64,000 bases of DNA. Origin: Formosa haliotis (lineage in GTDB: Bacteria > Bacteroidota > Bacteroidia > Flavobacteriales > Flavobacteriaceae). Below the pieces are notes generated by a model. The model did not search any database and was not told the DNA's origin. It saw only the letters and a list, made by a program, of their open reading frames with translations. The stretch lies in assembly GCF_001685485.1 (NCBI RefSeq), contig NZ_BDEL01000001.1, positions 1,919,501-1,983,500 of the forward strand, read 5' to 3'. Position numbers and translations under genes: made by a program. Positions 28,052-37,340 of the stretch are shown piece after piece (position 1 is the stretch's first letter; each line of letters opens with the position of its first letter).

Positions 28052-28861
28052 ATGAATGAAAAAATACATAAATTTTTAAATTCTGGTCTTCTAGAAAACT
28101 ATCTAATAGGAGCTACTACTGCGAAAGAAACAGAATTAGTTGAAACTTACATCTCTAAATTTCCAGAGGTTGAAAATGCATACAATCAACTGCAACATAA
28201 TTTAGAAATAGTATCAAAATATCATGCAGTAGAAGCACCTTCTTCTGTTTTAGATAAGATATTACACACTATAGATAACGACACTCCTGTAATTCAATTA
28301 CAACCTGAATTGGAAACCAAACAAAAGCCGTGGTTTAAATATTATTCCATTGCTGCCAGTGTTGTTGCTATACTTTTTGCCTGTGCTTCATTTATCTTTT
28401 TTAGTCAAAATGTAGAACTGAAAAAAGAAAACCAAATAGTGGTTGAAGAAATTTTCGATTTGAGAAGTGATATAGAAATGAACAACAAAAAACTGGACAA
28501 TGTTATGGCCCAGTTTAAGCAACTCAATAATCCTGAAACACAGAAATACATTATTAAAGGAAATAATCGCGCTAAAAATTTAAAAACCGTAGCTTACATT
28601 AACCCTAAAGACAAAACATCTATGATTGATGTGGTATCGCTACCAGACTTACCACAAGAACAGTGTTACCAAATTTGGGCAGAACTTAATGGTAAGATGG
28701 TTAACCTAGGTATTTTAGACGAAACCGACAGACAATTAAAATCGATTCCATATACCGAAAATGCGTTAGGACTTAACATAACTATTGAACCAAAAGGCGG
28801 AAATACGAACGCATCTTTAGAAAATTCTGTAGCAGAAATTGAGTTAAACAGCAGAGAATAA
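28052..28861 (+). CDS. RskA-type anti-sigma factor, single-pass membrane protein
   Basis: 269 residues: an N-terminal cytoplasmic sigma-binding part (about 1-90), one transmembrane helix near 100-120 (YYSIAASVVAILFACASFIF), a short coiled coil, and a C-terminal anti-sigma-K factor domain (about 165-269, DLPQEQCYQIWAELNGKMVN). The sensor domain would lie in the periplasm, holding the sigma factor encoded directly upstream until a signal releases it. The stimulus is not evident. A strong terminator follows. Confidence 0.9.
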   Translation: MNEKIHKFLNSGLLENYLIGATTAKETELVETYISKFPEVENAYNQLQHNLEIVSKYHAVEAPSSVLDKILHTIDNDTPVIQLQPELETKQKPWFKYYSIAASVVAILFACASFIFFSQNVELKKENQIVVEEIFDLRSDIEMNNKKLDNVMAQFKQLNNPETQKYIIKGNNRAKNLKTVAYINPKDKTSMIDVVSLPDLPQEQCYQIWAELNGKMVNLGILDETDRQLKSIPYTENALGLNITIEPKGGNTNASLENSVAEIELNSRE

Positions 28862-28883
28862 AACAAAATAAATCTACACAACT

Positions 28884-28925
28884 TAAGCCTCACTTTTACA
28901 AAAAAGTGAGGCTTACTTGTTTTAC
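28884..28925 (+). terminator. Rho-independent terminator after the anti-sigma gene
   Basis: Thirteen-base stem around AAGCCTCACTTTT / AAAAGTGAGGCTT, followed by a T-rich stretch. Confidence 0.85.
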
Positions 28926-28943
28926 TCTTATTCTAAAAAGTAG

Positions 28944-28951
28944 TACCTTTG
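28944..28951 (+). promoter_or_regulatory. Probable -7 element (TACCTTTG) for the 29009-32079 operon
   Basis: Match to TAnnTTTG, 57 bases upstream of the ATG at 29009. Confidence 0.5.
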
Positions 28952-29008
28952 CACTTAGATATAATAGATTGTTTTAGTAATACATCTATTCATTTTAAAT
29001 ATTTGGTT

Positions 29009-29212
29009 ATGAAATTATTTCTTATAACATTAGTTTTATTAGGGTTAGGATTCGCAGGGATTGCTATTAAGATTTGGGCTAAAAAAGATGGTAAGTTTGC
29101 AGGAACTTGTGCTAGCCAAAATCCGGCACTTAACCAATCTGGAGAATCTTGTGGCTTTTGCGGTAAATCACCAGACGAATTTAAAGACTGTAGCGAACCT
29201 CAACACTCTTAA
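29009..29212 (+). CDS. Small Cys-rich single-TM protein, NqrM-like in layout
   Basis: 67 residues from ATG 29009; the longer frame from 28949 begins inside the promoter and is rejected. It consists of one N-terminal transmembrane helix (KLFLITLVLLGLGFAGIAIK), a basic stretch KIWAKKDGKF, then GTC and an SCGFCGKSPDEFKDC cluster giving four cysteines. NqrM (DUF539), needed to mature Na+-NQR, has the same plan: one helix, a lysine-rich turn, GSC, then a Cys cluster. The exact spacing differs from the Vibrio protein. The nqr operon lies about 20 kb away in this window, so the link is inference. Confidence 0.6.
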   Translation: MKLFLITLVLLGLGFAGIAIKIWAKKDGKFAGTCASQNPALNQSGESCGFCGKSPDEFKDCSEPQHS

Positions 29213-29220
29213 AAACATAC

Positions 29221-30333
29221 ATGATTGCACTCGACATTATTTTCTACATTTTTGTAGCAATTGTCTTTATACAGTTATTTTATTATTTAATTTTTCTTAG
29301 AACTTTCGCATTTCTTGCACAACAAAAACCACAACCCAAAGACCTTCCTGTCTCTGTTATTGTGTGTGCCAAAAATGAAGAAGAAAATTTAAAATTATTC
29401 TTACCCTCGCTATTAAATCAAGATTATCCCAATTTTGAAGTCGTTTTAATTAACGATGCTTCAAGAGACGAAACTTTAGCCGTTTTCGAACACTTTTCTG
29501 AGCAATATAACAACATAAAAATTGTTGATGTAAAAAACACAGAAGCCTTTTGGGCAAACAAAAAATATGCCCTTACACTTGGTATAAAAGCTTCTAAATA
29601 CAATCATTTACTTTTTACTGATGCCGATTGCAAACCTGTTTCCTCACAATGGATTTCGGAAATGACCTCGGCTTTCGATAATCAAAAATCGATTGTATTG
29701 GGATATGGAGCTTATGCTAAAATTAAAAACTCGTTACTCAATAAAATCATCCGATTTGAAACCGTATTAACCGCTTCTCAATACTTTTCTTATGCTAAAT
29801 TAGGCATGCCGTACATGGGTGTAGGTAGAAATTTAGCCTATACTAAATCTTTGTTTTTCGAGGCTAACGGCTTTATAAATCATATGAATGTTCGCTCGGG
29901 TGACGACGATTTGTTTGTAAACCAAATGGCCACGAGTAAAAACACTGCGCTCTGTTTTACAACCGAAAGCTTTACAGAATCGGTTCCGAAGAAAACATTA
30001 ACGGCGTGGATAAATCAAAAACGCAGACACATCTCTACCGTTAGTCATTATAAAAAAAGCCATAAGTTTTTACTAGGCCTATTTTACAGTACTCAACTCT
30101 TATTTTGGGTTCTAGCCATTGTTTTACTTTCACTTTTATTTCAGTGGGAAATTGTAGTAGGCTTAATTGGTTTACGTATTCTCGTGCAATGGTTAATTAT
30201 GGGAAAAACTGCGAAAAAGCTAGACGAACCGGATTTAGTATTCTTTATCCCTTTCTTAGAATTTTTCCTTATTCTCCTACAATTAACTATATTTATATCT
30301 AATAAGATATCAAAACCCCATACTTGGAAATAG
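29221..30333 (+). CDS. Membrane-associated glycosyltransferase family 2
   Basis: A 370-residue GT2 with one N-terminal helix (DIIFYIFVAIVFIQLFYYLI) and hydrophobic helices near the C-terminus (about 280-360). The catalytic core shows VIVCAKNEEENLKLFLPSLL, LINDASRDETL, a TDADCKP DxD-type motif, and a QxxRR-like QKRRHIS motif seen in processive enzymes. It probably builds or extends an envelope glycan or glycolipid. It starts 8 bases after the Cys-rich gene, and the next gene begins inside its last codons. Confidence 0.9.
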   Translation: MIALDIIFYIFVAIVFIQLFYYLIFLRTFAFLAQQKPQPKDLPVSVIVCAKNEEENLKLFLPSLLNQDYPNFEVVLINDASRDETLAVFEHFSEQYNNIKIVDVKNTEAFWANKKYALTLGIKASKYNHLLFTDADCKPVSSQWISEMTSAFDNQKSIVLGYGAYAKIKNSLLNKIIRFETVLTASQYFSYAKLGMPYMGVGRNLAYTKSLFFEANGFINHMNVRSGDDDLFVNQMATSKNTALCFTTESFTESVPKKTLTAWINQKRRHISTVSHYKKSHKFLLGLFYSTQLLFWVLAIVLLSLLFQWEIVVGLIGLRILVQWLIMGKTAKKLDEPDLVFFIPFLEFFLILLQLTIFISNKISKPHTWK

Positions 30334-30872
30334 AAAAAGCCATAAGCAAAGCTAAAGAAAACGATCAGAAAGCCTTTAATTTTCTACTACATACCTATTG
30401 GGATGATGTCTATGGTTTTCAGTTAAAACGTATAGGAAACGAGAATGATGCCGAAGATATTACCATTCAGACCTTCTCTAAAGCATTCGACAAGATCGAC
30501 ACCTATAACGACGATTATGTATTTAAAACGTGGCTTATAGCCATTTCAAAAAATCTGCATATAGATTTACTTCGGAAAGAAAAAAGTTCTATTTCTAGAC
30601 AAATCACCAACGAAGATGAAAATACTATTAATCAAGTTTTAGACGAAACTCCTTCGGCTGAAGACAAGATTATTACCGATCAAAATCTAGCAAAACTCCT
30701 CAGAGACATTAAAAAATTGAAGCCGCACTACCAAGAAGTGATTAATCTTCGGTATTTTCAAGAACTGACTTATAAAGAAATCTCTAACGAGCTTAAGGAA
30801 CCCATAAATAATGTTAAGGTTAAACTATTACGTGCTAAAAAACTACTAGCCGAGATTATCCAAAATGCATGA
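30324..30872 (+). CDS. ECF-type sigma-70 family sigma factor without a neighbouring anti-sigma
   Basis: 182 residues, starting at TTG 30324 within the last ten bases of the glycosyltransferase gene. Region 2 includes QLKRIGNENDAEDITIQTFS and FKTWLIAISKNLHIDLLR; region 4 includes LRYFQELTYKEISNELKEPI. Unlike the sigma genes at 12048 and 27509, no anti-sigma gene is adjacent. The next gene, a transporter, overlaps it by 8 bases. The tight packing suggests one operon from 29009 to 32079. Confidence 0.92.
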   Translation: MEIEKAISKAKENDQKAFNFLLHTYWDDVYGFQLKRIGNENDAEDITIQTFSKAFDKIDTYNDDYVFKTWLIAISKNLHIDLLRKEKSSISRQITNEDENTINQVLDETPSAEDKIITDQNLAKLLRDIKKLKPHYQEVINLRYFQELTYKEISNELKEPINNVKVKLLRAKKLLAEIIQNA

Positions 30873-32079
30873 TTTTTTAAAACGGCTAGGCCCAGGATTA
30901 TTATTCGCCGGTGCTGCTATTGGCGTTTCTCATTTAGTTCAATCTACTCGAGCCGGAGCCGACTTTGGTTTAGGCTTTATTTGGGCCTTGCTATGTGTAC
31001 ACCTCTTTAAATATCCTTTTTTTCAGATTGGACCAAGATATGCAGCAGCTACAGGAGAAAGTCTTTTGGACGGTTATAAAAAACTTGGCAAAGGTGTATT
31101 ACTTGTTTATTTCATTATTACTTGTGCCACTATGTTTACCATACAAACGGCGGTAACCATTGTAACGGCAGGAATAGCTTCGGCACTATTTGGAGGTACT
31201 CTTGGCATTAAACATTGGACCATTATAATTCTGGTGGTGTGCTTTTTAATTCTGATTATCGGGAAGTACAAGGTCTTAGATAAACTGATGAAAATTATTA
31301 TAGTTACGCTAAGTATTAGCACCCTAATTGCGGTTTACTTTGCCTTCTCGTCTGCGAATCTGACCTTAAATTTTCAACAAGTACTTCCTAAAAACAGTAT
31401 AGAAATCGGGTTTCTAATTGCGTTTATGGGATGGATGCCAGCGCCTTTAGACATTTCTATTTGGCATTCCCTTTGGACCATAGAAAAGAAGAAAAGCAAT
31501 TCTGAGATTACACCAAAATCGGCGTTATTCGATTTTAATCTTGGCTTCTTTACCACCATAATTTTAGGACTCGCATTTATGGCCTTGGGGTATCTCGTTA
31601 TGTTTCCTTCGGGAGAAACATTTAGTGATTCTGCCACTGTATTTGCAAATCAGCTAATAGCCATGTACACTAAAAGTCTAGGGAGTTGGGCCTATTTAAT
31701 TATAGGAATTGCCGCTTTAACAACCATGTTTAGTACTACATTAACCACTCTAGATGCCTCTCCTCGTGCTATGAACCGCTGTACCCAATTATTATTTCAA
31801 AACAATACTAAAAACTATGTATGGCTTTGGACCTTATTTTTATGCCTTGGCACCATATTTATTTTTTACTTCCTAGCTTCAGAAATGGCATTATTAATTA
31901 AAATTGCAACTATTATTTCATTCTTAACTGCACCTTTTTACGCCATTACAAATTATATTTTAATATCTAGTAAACACACACCTAAAGCGTGGCAACTGTC
32001 TAAACCGTTGCACATACTCTGTTGGCTAGGTATCATCTTCCTAATTGGATTTAGCATTTGGTATCTAACGGCTTTATAA
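30865..32079 (+). CDS. Divergent Nramp-family metal transporter-like protein
   Basis: A 404-residue protein with about eleven membrane helices and overall Nramp (SLC11) organisation, beginning FLKRLGPGLLFAGAAIGVSH. The helix 1 DPGN metal-binding motif is replaced (AAIGVSHLVQSTRAGA), and the helix 6 MPH motif is replaced by MGWMPAPLDISIWHS. The canonical metal ligands are therefore absent, so the substrate may not be Mn2+/Fe2+; Nramp-related Mg2+ transporters are a precedent for such change. It is the last gene of the operon with the sigma factor. Confidence 0.82.
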   Translation: MHDFLKRLGPGLLFAGAAIGVSHLVQSTRAGADFGLGFIWALLCVHLFKYPFFQIGPRYAAATGESLLDGYKKLGKGVLLVYFIITCATMFTIQTAVTIVTAGIASALFGGTLGIKHWTIIILVVCFLILIIGKYKVLDKLMKIIIVTLSISTLIAVYFAFSSANLTLNFQQVLPKNSIEIGFLIAFMGWMPAPLDISIWHSLWTIEKKKSNSEITPKSALFDFNLGFFTTIILGLAFMALGYLVMFPSGETFSDSATVFANQLIAMYTKSLGSWAYLIIGIAALTTMFSTTLTTLDASPRAMNRCTQLLFQNNTKNYVWLWTLFLCLGTIFIFYFLASEMALLIKIATIISFLTAPFYAITNYILISSKHTPKAWQLSKPLHILCWLGIIFLIGFSIWYLTAL

Positions 32080-32102
32080 CATATTTTTTAGATTATACTT
32101 CG

Positions 32103-32110
32103 TATCTTTG
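32103..32110 (+). promoter_or_regulatory. Probable -7 element (TATCTTTG) for lipA-gap
   Basis: Match to TAnnTTTG, 23 bases upstream of the lipA ATG. Confidence 0.5.
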
Positions 32111-32133
32111 CATTTCGAAAAGAGGAAAAATTT

Positions 32134-33012
32134 ATGAATTCAGAAACAGCTTCAAATATTCTACCTGATCGCTTACCAAAACCTAAATGGTTACGAGTAA
32201 AATTACCAACAGGTAAAAAATATACCGAATTAAGAACTTTAGTAGACAAGTACAGTTTAAATACTATTTGTACTTCTGGAAGTTGCCCAAATATGGGAGA
32301 ATGTTGGGGAGAAGGCACAGCAACGTTTATGATTTTAGGAAATGTTTGTACACGTTCTTGTGGATTCTGTGGTGTAAAAACTGGTAGGCCAGAAACCGTA
32401 GACTGGGATGAACCAGAAAAAGTTGCCCGTTCTATAAAATTAATGAAAATTAATCATGCTGTTTTAACAAGTGTAGACCGCGATGATTTAAAAGATATGG
32501 GAAGTATTATGTGGGCAGAAACCGTTAAAGCGGTGAGACGTATGAACCCGAATACAACACTTGAAACCCTAATTCCGGATTTTCAAGGTATCGAACAACA
32601 TATAGACCGTATTATAGATGTGGCTCCAGAAGTGGTATCTCACAATATAGAAACAGTAAGACGTTTAACTCGAGAAGTTCGTATTCAAGCCAAATACGAC
32701 CGTAGTTTAGGAACATTAAAATACTTAAAATCTCAAGGACAACGTAGAACTAAATCTGGTATTATGTTAGGCCTTGGAGAAACGCGCGAAGAGGTTATAG
32801 AAACACTTCACGATTTAAAAGATAATGATGTAGACGTGGTTACCATTGGTCAATACTTACAACCAAGTAAAAAACATTTACCGGTTAAGCAATTTATTAC
32901 GCCAGATCAGTTTGCTGAATACGAAAAAATTGGATTAGAACTAGGATTTAGACACGTAGAAAGTAGCTCTCTTGTTCGTTCTTCATACAAAGCACAGAAA
33001 CATATTAATTAA
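32134..33012 (+). CDS. lipA: Lipoyl synthase
   Basis: A 292-residue radical SAM enzyme that inserts two sulfurs into octanoyl groups on lipoyl domains. Both 4Fe-4S sites are visible: the auxiliary cluster in [13 protein letters not shown] and the radical SAM cluster in [10 protein letters not shown] (CxxxCxxC). The C-terminal [10 protein letters not shown] segment carries the conserved RSSY motif. Length is normal. Its TAA overlaps the ATG of gap (TAATG), so the two are translationally coupled. Confidence 0.98.
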   Translation: MNSETASNILPDRLPKPKWLRVKLPTGKKYTELRTLVDKYSLNTICTSGSCPNMGECWGEGTATFMILGNVCTRSCGFCGVKTGRPETVDWDEPEKVARSIKLMKINHAVLTSVDRDDLKDMGSIMWAETVKAVRRMNPNTTLETLIPDFQGIEQHIDRIIDVAPEVVSHNIETVRRLTREVRIQAKYDRSLGTLKYLKSQGQRRTKSGIMLGLGETREEVIETLHDLKDNDVDVVTIGQYLQPSKKHLPVKQFITPDQFAEYEKIGLELGFRHVESSSLVRSSYKAQKHIN

Positions 33013-34007
33013 TGATTAATGTTGCCATAAATGGATTTGGACGTATTGGACGTCGTGTTTTCCGTTTGCTCCAATCCAATCCCAACATTAACGTTGTTGC
33101 TATAAATGATTTAGCAGATGCTTACACCCTAAGTCATCTGCTAAAATACGATAGCATTCACGGTGTATTACCTGCCTCCGTAACGCACAAAGGACAACAC
33201 ATTATTGTTAACGATGTATCTGTGCCGTTATTAAATGAAAAGCATCCAAAAGACATTAATTGGCGTCCATACCAAGTAGATTATGTGATAGAATCTACAG
33301 GAAAATTTAAAACTAGAGAGGCTTTACAACATCATATTACAAATGGTGCTAAACGTGTTATTTTAAGCGTTCCTGCACATGAAGATGATATAAAAACTAT
33401 AGTGCTTGGTGTGAATGACAATTTAATAGATGGCACCGAGACAATCATTTCTAACGCCTCATGTACCACTAATAATGCTGCTCCAATGATGTCGATTATA
33501 AACGATCATTTTGGCATAGAACAAGCATATATTACAACCATTCACTCCTACACTACCGATCAAAGTTTACACGATCAGCCCCATCGGGATTTACGCCGAG
33601 CACGTGCTGCTGGTCAATCTATAGTGCCTACAACAACGGGAGCAGCCAAAGCATTAACTAAAATATTCCCAGAACTTTCTGAAGTTATTGGAGGGTGTGG
33701 TATTCGTGTCCCGGTTCCAAATGGTTCGCTAACAGATATTACCTTCAATATAAAAAAAACGGCAACTATAGAAGATGTTAATAATGCTTTTAAACAAGCT
33801 TCGTTATCTCGATTTAAAAACATCTTAGAATATACCGCAGACCCCATCGTTTCTATAGATATTGTTGGTAATCCTCATTCTTGTATTTTCGACTCGCAAA
33901 TGACTTCTGTTATAGGAAATATGGTGAAAATTATAGGTTGGTACGATAATGAAACAGGATATTCGAGTAGAATCATAGATTTAATATGCAAGTTATCGGA
34001 AAAATAG
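33012..34007 (+). CDS. gap: Type I glyceraldehyde-3-phosphate dehydrogenase
   Basis: A 331-residue phosphorylating GAPDH. The NAD-binding start is INVAINGFGRIGRRVFR, with Asp in AINDLAD favouring NAD+. The catalytic cysteine is in SNASCTTNNAAP and the base in TTIHSYTTDQ. It interconverts glyceraldehyde-3-phosphate and 1,3-bisphosphoglycerate. The coupling to lipA is unusual for a glycolytic gene, so this could be a second, specialised copy; a genome-wide count would tell. Confidence 0.96.
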   Translation: MINVAINGFGRIGRRVFRLLQSNPNINVVAINDLADAYTLSHLLKYDSIHGVLPASVTHKGQHIIVNDVSVPLLNEKHPKDINWRPYQVDYVIESTGKFKTREALQHHITNGAKRVILSVPAHEDDIKTIVLGVNDNLIDGTETIISNASCTTNNAAPMMSIINDHFGIEQAYITTIHSYTTDQSLHDQPHRDLRRARAAGQSIVPTTTGAAKALTKIFPELSEVIGGCGIRVPVPNGSLTDITFNIKKTATIEDVNNAFKQASLSRFKNILEYTADPIVSIDIVGNPHSCIFDSQMTSVIGNMVKIIGWYDNETGYSSRIIDLICKLSEK

Positions 34008-34054
34008 TTACTTTTAACGGGTAAAATTAATTTACACGTAAAGCTGACGTTTAC

Positions 34055-36283
34055 ATGATTAACATCAAAAATTATATCTGGGGAATTCTTATGCTGCTAA
34101 CCTTCGTTGTTAATGCGCAGAATACTTTAAGCACCGACCCCGAAACCATACAAAACACTATAGATTATCGCATTACCCAGGCGCAATACGATATCGACAA
34201 TAATAATTATTATCCGGCCAAGAAAAAATTAGAGACCGCTTTAAAACTTGCTGAAAACATTCAGAATAAAAAAAGTATTGGTTTAATTTATTCTAAACTG
34301 GGGAAACTTGAATATATTATTGAAGAGCCAGAAGAAGCAATTAAAACCTTAACCAAAGCGATAGAAGTACAACGTTTTGCTAAGGATAACATTAACATTG
34401 CCGAAACCTACAAAACCTTGGGTAACGTTTATATGACGTTAAAAGATTACGAACAGGCCTTAATTTATTTCACAGCTTCTTTAACTCTTTTTGAACAAGA
34501 AAACTTAGACGAATTTGCTGCCGAAGTCCTATTAAACGAAGGAAAGGCTTACATGTATTTAAAGCAATACAGAAAAGCTAGAGAGCGAATAGATAAATCT
34601 TTAGCCTTAGCCCAACGCTACGATTTAACAAAAATTAGAAGTAGTGCTCTAATCTATCAAGCCAAAGTATATTATTATTTAAATGATAACGACACGGCGC
34701 TTAAATTAGGAAACCAAGGTTTGATATTGGCAGAAAGTAATAGTTTTACCGATGTGCTAAGCCATGGATATTTAATTTTAAGCGAATTAAACGAGAAGCT
34801 AGGTAATTATAAGCTTTCTACGCAGTATTTAAAAAACCATATCGCGCTTTCGGAAACTTTACTCGAGCTTAAGCGTAAAAATCTATCTCCAGAAAAGCGT
34901 GCTAAATTTATTTTAGACGATCAAACCCAGTTTCAAAAAGAAAAAGAGGCCGATTTAGAGAAATTAAAAGTTGACAAAAGTTTAAACAAATTAGCTACGA
35001 TTTTAAGTATTGCCTTAATTACTATTCTGTCGTTATTAACCTTGTCTTTATACAAAAACAACAACATAAGGTTAAAAACCAATAATATGTTGCACAAGAA
35101 AAACGGCGAACTTATTCTGGCGAAAGAAAAAGCCGAATTGGCATCAAAAACCAAAGCCAACTTCTTATCGACTGTAACTCACGAACTACGAACACCGCTA
35201 TATGCCGTAACAGGTTTAACCAATATGTTATTGGACGAAAACCCTAAGCCAGATCAAATTCAGCACTTAAAATCATTAAAATTTTCTGGCGATTATTTGC
35301 TAACCTTTATAAACGACATCCTTCAAATTAATAAAATTGAAGCTAATAAAGTAGATATTGAATATGAAGTATTCGATTTAAAAAAGACGATAGCAAATGT
35401 TATTTCAGCATTAAACAATTCTGCCGAAGACAATAATGTAAAAATTCATTTCGAGTACGGTAACGATGTTCCTACAACCTTTAATGCCGACCAGATAAAA
35501 ATATCTCAAATCCTTATCAATTTAATAGGAAACTCTATAAAGTTTACGAAAGACGGAGACATTTGGGTTCGCGTTAAAAAGTTGAAAATTAAAGACAACA
35601 TTTACACCTTAAAATTTGAAATTGAAGATAACGGAATTGGTATTACCGAGGAAAAACAGAAACATATGTTTGAAAGTTTCTCTCAAGGCTCTATTCAAAT
35701 TAATAGAAAATACGGAGGTACCGGTTTAGGTTTATCTATTGTTAAAGGTTTGATTGACATTTTAAATGGAAAAATCAATCTTAAAAGTGAACTAAATAAA
35801 GGAACTACTTTCTTTTTTGAAATCCCGTTAAAACATACCAATGACGAGGTGGTTGTAGAAGACCGTAAAAATTATTTTAAAGATGTTTCTGATTTAGAAT
35901 TAAGTAACATTAAAATTTTAGTCGTTGAGGACAACAAAATCAACCAAATGATTACTAAAAAGATTCTGACTAAAATGAAGCTGATGTGCGATGTTGTAGA
36001 TAATGGTGAAGAAGCAGTAGATTTAGTGAAGAACAACCATTACGATGTTGTTTTAATGGATATACATATGCCTGGAATTAGCGGGATTGAAGCCACTAAA
36101 ATCATTAGAACCTTCGATAGAGAATTAAACATTTTTGCTTTAACCGCTGTTACCATTGAAGATAAAATGCACGAGTTTGAAGAAGCTGGTTTCGACGATA
36201 TTATTTCTAAGCCGTTTAAACAAGATGAGTTTGAGAAGAAATTATACAGCGCCGTAATTGGTAATAAACAAAAAATGAGCTAA
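34055..36283 (+). CDS. Hybrid sensor histidine kinase with TPR sensor region and C-terminal receiver
   Basis: 742 residues. In order: signal peptide (IWGILMLLTFVVNAQ), TPR repeats from about 30 to 270, a transmembrane helix near 315-335 (LATILSIALITILSLLTL), a HisKA domain with the phospho-histidine in STVTHELRTPL, a HATPase domain with DNGIGI and GGTGLGLSIV, and a receiver domain from about 620 (VVEDNKINQM, phospho-Asp in VLMDIHMPG). Periplasmic TPRs probably sense an envelope state. No separate output regulator lies nearby. It converges on lpxK, and the stop codons overlap by 4 bases. Confidence 0.95.
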   Translation: MINIKNYIWGILMLLTFVVNAQNTLSTDPETIQNTIDYRITQAQYDIDNNNYYPAKKKLETALKLAENIQNKKSIGLIYSKLGKLEYIIEEPEEAIKTLTKAIEVQRFAKDNINIAETYKTLGNVYMTLKDYEQALIYFTASLTLFEQENLDEFAAEVLLNEGKAYMYLKQYRKARERIDKSLALAQRYDLTKIRSSALIYQAKVYYYLNDNDTALKLGNQGLILAESNSFTDVLSHGYLILSELNEKLGNYKLSTQYLKNHIALSETLLELKRKNLSPEKRAKFILDDQTQFQKEKEADLEKLKVDKSLNKLATILSIALITILSLLTLSLYKNNNIRLKTNNMLHKKNGELILAKEKAELASKTKANFLSTVTHELRTPLYAVTGLTNMLLDENPKPDQIQHLKSLKFSGDYLLTFINDILQINKIEANKVDIEYEVFDLKKTIANVISALNNSAEDNNVKIHFEYGNDVPTTFNADQIKISQILINLIGNSIKFTKDGDIWVRVKKLKIKDNIYTLKFEIEDNGIGITEEKQKHMFESFSQGSIQINRKYGGTGLGLSIVKGLIDILNGKINLKSELNKGTTFFFEIPLKHTNDEVVVEDRKNYFKDVSDLELSNIKILVVEDNKINQMITKKILTKMKLMCDVVDNGEEAVDLVKNNHYDVVLMDIHMPGISGIEATKIIRTFDRELNIFALTAVTIEDKMHEFEEAGFDDIISKPFKQDEFEKKLYSAVIGNKQKMS

Positions 36284-37287
36284 AATGTTTTTATAAACTT
36301 GGTCACAGTTTGATTAAAAACTAAAGGTCGATCTAAAACAGCTTCTATACTTAAATAGAATAAACTGTCTTCGAGAAACGAAAACTGATTTAAGCGCATA
36401 AAATCTTTTTCTGTAGTAATTATAAATGGTTTCTGCTTAAATACATCAAGCTCTTCCGCACTAAAATCGTGATGATCCTTAAAGTTCAAGTGTTCAAAAT
36501 CCAACCCTTTTTCCTTTAAATACTCTACTAAAGGTGCTGGATTTGCAATTCCGGTAATTAAGGTGAATTTAGGAACTTGCTCTAATGGCACTTGTTTTCT
36601 TTTAGAAATAACGTGATCTGCATAGCTAATAGAACTAAAAAACACGTGTTGATGCAGCTCAGGTTTAATCGCTTGTAGTATAGCTTTCTTCTCTAAAACT
36701 GTAATGCTTACCGGACATTTTGTAACGATTATAACATCTGCACGTTTTGCTCCACTTTTAGGTTCTCTTAAATTTCCTGTTGGTAAAACAACATCAGACG
36801 TATACGTATTAGAAAAAGTGGTTAACACAATATTGAATCCGGCTTTTACTTTTCTATGTTGATAGGCATCGTCTAACAAAACAACTTCAGGTTTTGGTGT
36901 TGTAGCTCTTAATTTCTCTATGCCTTCTACTCTATTTGCATCAACTGCAACTTTAATTTTATCGGCATATTTGTAGTAGAATTGAAAAGGTTCATCACCT
37001 AAAACATCAGCTGTAACACCAGGAGCTCCTATTTGAAAACCTTCGCTTTTGCGTTTATAACCCCGACTTAAAGTCGCAACTTTATAATCGTCTTTAAGCA
37101 AGCGAATTAAATATTCTATCATTGGTGTTTTACCTGTTCCTCCAACACTTAAATTCCCCACACATATTACAGGAAAATCGAACGACTTAGATTCTAGTAC
37201 ACCCAAATCGTACAATTTATTTCGCACCCAAGTTACACTATAATATATTGGCACGATAGGAAAGAAGATGTAACGCAATAATTTCAT
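36280..37287 (-). CDS. lpxK: Tetraacyldisaccharide 4'-kinase (LpxK)
   Basis: A 335-residue inner-membrane kinase that phosphorylates the lipid A precursor at the 4' position. The N-terminal hydrophobic segment (LLRYIFFPIVPIYYSVTWV) anchors it, and the Walker A is VGNLSVGGTGKTPM. The DDAYQHRKV segment near 133-141 is the family's catalytic region. It shows that the organism makes lipid A. It is divergent from the Nif3-like gene, sharing a 53-base spacer. Confidence 0.96.
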   Translation of the reverse strand: MKLLRYIFFPIVPIYYSVTWVRNKLYDLGVLESKSFDFPVICVGNLSVGGTGKTPMIEYLIRLLKDDYKVATLSRGYKRKSEGFQIGAPGVTADVLGDEPFQFYYKYADKIKVAVDANRVEGIEKLRATTPKPEVVLLDDAYQHRKVKAGFNIVLTTFSNTYTSDVVLPTGNLREPKSGAKRADVIIVTKCPVSITVLEKKAILQAIKPELHQHVFFSSISYADHVISKRKQVPLEQVPKFTLITGIANPAPLVEYLKEKGLDFEHLNFKDHHDFSAEELDVFKQKPFIITTEKDFMRLNQFSFLEDSLFYLSIEAVLDRPLVFNQTVTKFIKTF

Positions 37288-37307
37288 TGTAACGAAAGTA
37301 AATATTT

Positions 37308-37315
37308 TATCTTTG
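37308..37315 (+). promoter_or_regulatory. Probable -7 element (TATCTTTG) for the Nif3-like gene
   Basis: Match to TAnnTTTG, 25 bases upstream of the ATG at 37341. Confidence 0.5.
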
Positions 37316-37340
37316 TTTTAAACCTAATACCAAAAATATT

